From assembly GCA_019454045.1 (NCBI GenBank), contig SKCR01023427.1:372001-436000 (forward strand): a stretch of DNA of 64,000 nucleotides, in the 5' to 3' direction. Below are positions 60,527 to 64,000 of the stretch, piece after piece. The notes under the pieces are model-generated. The model saw only the letters and a program-made list of their open reading frames with translations. It searched no databases and was not told the DNA's origin. The number at the start of each line of letters is the position of its first letter. The stretch's first letter is position 1. A program made the translations under genes and the position numbers. This stretch comes from Zanthoxylum bungeanum (Eukaryota > Streptophyta > Magnoliopsida > Sapindales > Rutaceae).

Positions 60527-63138
60527 AATACATGCAACTTCACACCATCAAAATGCAATTTCACCATTAAGATGCAACTTTCAACCTTAAAATATGCAAC
60601 AAATATTTTAAACTTCAAAAACAAAAAATTAAATATTTTTTACGAAAAAACCATTGAATATGCAACTTCTACCATTGGACTTGCAACTTGCATCAATAAA
60701 TATGCAATATTTCGAAGATTAAACCTTCAGCAATAAACATGCAAAAAAAAAAAAAACCATTGAATATTGATAAGTGCGGTTTATACCCACTTATTATGGC
60801 ATTCTCAGCTTATTATTTTGTTATAATTCGAGATATTTAATGTCATTTATAGTTTATTTTCTATTTTTATTTGTAGGAGCATTAATATATGGATCGGGGA
60901 ATAATTGCACGTGTTTTGGGAAGTTTCGGGAACACAGGACGAGCACAGAGCATTACCAAATCATCAGGCGCCATGGCGCCTAAATCACATACACTTTCCA
61001 GAGAGTGAGGCGCCATGGCGCCAGTTGAGAATTAAATCCCATACATTTTCCCGGAAGTTCAGCGCCCAGGCGCCCACTTAAGGAGCCGCGGCGCTGCGGG
61101 ACGCGCATTCCAGGATTCACTTTTTAGGGTTTTTAATAATCCTAATGCCACCCAAAGACTCCCAGACTCAACTATAAATATAACATTACATCCAACACTC
61201 AAGGGGAGGCTAATACACTGCGCAAAACACGAAATACATATTTTTAGAGATCCAAGGAGAGGATTGAAGAGCGACAAAAGGAGATAAAGACTTTAATATC
61301 CGGAGAGGAAGAGATTCAATTCGGGTTTTATCTTCTTATTTTTACATACATGGTATTTATACTAAAAACCATTGAATATGCAACTTCTACCATTGGACTT
61401 GCAACTTGCATCAATAAATATGCAATATTTCGAAGATTAAACCTTCAGCAATAAACATGCAAAAAAAAAACCATTGGACTTGTAACTTTAGCAATAACAT
61501 GCAATTGCATCTGTCTCGAAATTCCCACATGTAACTAAGACCATTTAATATGCAACCTATACCATTAGACTTGCCACTTTCACCAATAAATATGTAATAT
61601 TTCGAAGATGAAACCTTTAACAATAAACATGCAAAATGTCACCGTTGGACTTGTCACTTTAGCAATAACATGCAACTACATCTGCCTCGAAAATCGCACC
61701 TGCAACTATGACCGTTGAATATGCAACTTCTACCATTAAACGTGCAACTTTCACCAATAAATATGCAATATTTCGAAGATGAAACCTTTAGCAATAAACA
61801 TGCAAAATGTCACCGTTGAGATTGTAACTTTAGCAATAATATGCAACTACATCTACCTCAAAAATCGCACCTGCAACTACGACCGTTGAATATGCAACTT
61901 CTGCAATTAAACGTGCAACATTCACCAATAAATATGCAATATTTCAAAGACGAAACCTTTAGCAATAAACATGCAAAATGTCACCGTTTAACTTGTAACT
62001 TTAGCAATAACATGCAACTACATCTGCCTCGAAAATCGCACCTGCAACTACGACCGTTGAATATGCAACTTCCACAATTAAACGTGCAACTTTCACCAAT
62101 AAATATGCAATATTTTGAAGATGAAACCTTTAGCAATAAACATGCAAAATGTCACCGTTGAACTTGTAACTTTAGCAATAACATGCAACTACATCTGCCT
62201 CAAAAATCGCACCTGCAACTATGACCGTTGAATATGAAACATCTAGCAATTAACGTGCAACTTTTACCAATAAACATGCAATATTTCGAAGATGAAACCT
62301 TTAGCAATAAACATGCAAAATGTAACCGTTGGACTTGAAACTTTGGCAATAACATGCAACTGCATCTGCCTCGAAAATCGCACATGTAACTATGGCCATT
62401 GAATATGCAACCTCTAGCATTAAACGTGCAACTTTCACCAATAAATATGCAATATTTCGAAGATGAAATCTTTAGCAATAAACATGCAAAATGTCACCGT
62501 TGGACTTGTGACTTTAGCAATAACATGCAACTACATCTGCCTCGAAAATCGCACCTGCAACTATGAAAGTTGAATATGCAACCTCTAGCAATTAACGTGC
62601 AACTTTTACCAATAAACATGCAATATTTCAAAGATGAAACCTGTAGCAATAAACATGCAAAATGTAACCGTTGGACTTGAAACTTTGGCAATAACATGCA
62701 ACTGCATCTGCCTCAAAAATCGCAAATGTAACTATGACCATTGAATATGCAACCTCTAGCATTAAACGTGCAACTTTCACCAATAAATATGCAATATTTC
62801 GAAGATGAAACCTTTAGCAATAAATATGCAAAATGAAACTGTTGGACTTGAAACTTTAGCAATAACATGCAACTACATCTGCCTCGAAAATCGCACCTGT
62901 AACTATGACCATTGAATATGCAACCTCTAGCATTAAACGTGCAACTTTCACCAATACATATGCAATAATTCGAAGATGAAACCTTTAGCAATAAACATGC
63001 AAAATATAACCGTTGGACTTGAAACTTTAGCAATAACATGCAACTGCATCTGCCTCGAAAATCGCACATGTAACTATGACCATTGAATATGCAACATCTA
63101 GCATTAAACATGCAACTTTTACCAATAAATATGCAATA
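60527..63138. repeat. 171-bp tandem satellite array, about ten full copies plus flanking partial ones
   Basis: The anchor CAATAAACATGCAAAA recurs at 61449, 61621, 61792, 61963, 62134, 62305, 62476, 62647, 62818 and 62989. The spacing is 171 bases in every interval except the first (172). Each unit carries several TGCAAC/TGCAAT words, TATGCAATATTTCGAAGATG and ACATCTGCCTCGAAAATCGC. Earlier, decayed units begin at about 60527. A 596-bp insertion interrupts it at 60768-61363. Because 171 is a multiple of three, one minus-strand frame stays open across units and gives spurious reading frames. Confidence 0.95.
60768..61363. mobile_element. insertion in the satellite (solo-LTR-like, 596 bp)
   Basis: It interrupts the satellite at CCATTGAATAT. 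AAAAACCATTGAATAT occurs on both sides (60752-60767 and 61364-61379). The insertion begins TGATAAGTGCGG, contains GGCGCCATGGCGCC palindromes twice, and carries a TATA-like ACTATAAATATAAC followed by leader-like sequence, as LTRs do. If it is an LTR, its right end TTTACATACA at 61350 would be a TG...CA boundary, but then no 5-bp duplication appears. Its class is therefore open. Confidence 0.55.
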
Positions 63139-63320
63139 TATTTTTATATTATTTTATTTTATCAGTATTATAAAAAATAAATTTTTTATATTATTTATTT
63201 TTTTCAGTATTTTTTAAAAATAAATTTTTAAAAACTTACAATAAATTTTTTTTATAATTTTATTTTTATTAATATTTTATAATTTATATAATAAAAAATT
63301 ATTTTTAAATTTTTTTTTTT
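63139..63320. other. AT-rich spacer after the satellite
   Basis: Almost pure A/T sequence without any recognisable feature. Confidence 0.5.
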
Positions 63321-63359
63321 GAGAGTAACTGGTTGCAATTGTTGCAACCAGTTACTCTC
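63321..63359. repeat. perfect 18-bp-arm hairpin
   Basis: GAGAGTAACTGGTTGCAA pairs exactly with TTGCAACCAGTTACTCTC around the loop TTG. It is followed by a second hairpin at about 63378-63424. Confidence 0.9.
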
Positions 63360-63377
63360 ATTATTTTTTGTTTTTTA

Positions 63378-63424
63378 ATGCTACCAACCCTTGGGTATCT
63401 GATACCCAAGGGTATTGTAGCAAT
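63378..63424. repeat. second hairpin, 13-bp perfect core stem
   Basis: ACCCTTGGGTATC and GATACCCAAGGGT form a perfect stem with a one-base loop (63387-63413). It extends imperfectly outward (AATGCTACC and GTAGCAAT). With the neighbouring hairpin it resembles a foldback element end. Confidence 0.8.
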
Positions 63425-64000
63425 ACCCATAAAATAACATTAAAGTTTTTGTTATGAAAAGAAATTATAGTCAAAGATATACTCAATCGACACAAAGTGC
63501 AGTCTCATGCTAGTTGTCTTCGAGGGGTACAAGATTGAGGAAATACAAAAGCTTCATATTCAAATCATTAGACTATTCAAAAAAAAATATTAGCTATTGT
63601 TGATGGAGAAAATAAGTGCACAAGAGACAGAATGGTAATAATGGAAATTCCTGTTTACAAAGAACGGGTCATTGTTAAGTATTAAGGAGTCATCGGATCG
63701 TCCAGAAATCTCTAAAGCCGTCGGTTCGATGTGGACGCGCGTCGGTTCGGGTGTGGGTATTTGTGAAGGTTCAAACAGTTGACGAGCTCGGTTTGAGACT
63801 ATCAAAGGCAGGTTCAGCCGACCATGGAACTAAGCGGATGAGATAACCAATTACAACTTCACCGACAGAAGGCTATAGAAGGGCGAGATATTTTGACTCA
63901 CCGGAGCACGTGTCAGCACCCGGAGAGGTCCGCCAGACTAGCATTAATTACAGGAGCGTGCTGGAAGTAGGGAAAGTCAAAGTGAAATGATGGATGTCAG
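63425..64000. other. unassigned right edge
   Basis: 63700-64000 is less AT-rich (GACGCGCGTCGGTTCGG, GGAGCACGTGTCAGCACCCG) and may be the start of another element or promoter region. No protein or repeat boundary can be supported. Confidence 0.3.

Noticed and set aside
61411..63111. Several minus-strand reading frames of 67-132 codons with Cys-rich repeating peptides
   Set aside because: They lie wholly within the 171-bp satellite. As 171 is a multiple of 3, an open frame in one unit stays open in the next. There are no start, splice or promoter signals and no known protein.

Overview
This window is nuclear DNA of a flowering plant, most likely a eudicot. The evidence is intron-split genes with GT/AG junctions, chloroplast and mitochondrial targeting peptides, an AT-rich background, and Ty1/copia, hAT, MULE, MITE and SINE insertions of plant type. 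I cannot name the species.

Left part (1-15.2 kb): the 3' half of SPK1 (SPIKE1, a DOCK-family Rho-GTPase exchange factor) runs on the + strand. I can trace twelve exons, about 1034 C-terminal residues, with a continuous frame to the stop at 15212. Two introns are filled with transposons on the opposite strand. One holds a decayed copia element (276-6004) whose right LTR was later hit by an 840-bp hAT-type non-autonomous element. The other holds a 2.9-kb hAT element whose transposase frame is broken by a single stop codon. A second decayed copia element (15575-22387) lies just beyond the gene.

Middle part (23.4-46.3 kb): four ordinary host genes. These are a 2-oxoglutarate/Fe(II) dioxygenase (minus strand, two exons), oxygen-dependent coproporphyrinogen III oxidase of haem/chlorophyll synthesis (+, eight exons), an intronless WRNIP1/RarA-type AAA+ ATPase with a UBA domain and a PIP-box-like motif (minus), and an RCC1-repeat protein with a probable organelle presequence (+, six exons). 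Between them lie a gag-only retrotransposon remnant, inverted and CCGG-rich repeats, three hAT-type MITEs or foldbacks, and a tRNA-derived SINE. They do not form a pathway or operon.

Right part (46.3-64 kb): mostly mobile and repetitive DNA. It includes two more hAT-like MITEs, an orphan first exon encoding a chloroplast-type transit peptide, and a composite MULE region. In that region a Ulp1-like (C48) cysteine-protease gene (+) and a FAR1-type MULE transposase (minus) converge on a 34-bp minisatellite. Both genes carry inactivating lesions. A 171-bp tandem satellite array (60.5-63.1 kb), interrupted by a 596-bp insertion, and two hairpins follow. The most unusual features are the Ulp1/minisatellite/MULE block, the 171-bp array, and the layered transposons inside SPK1.
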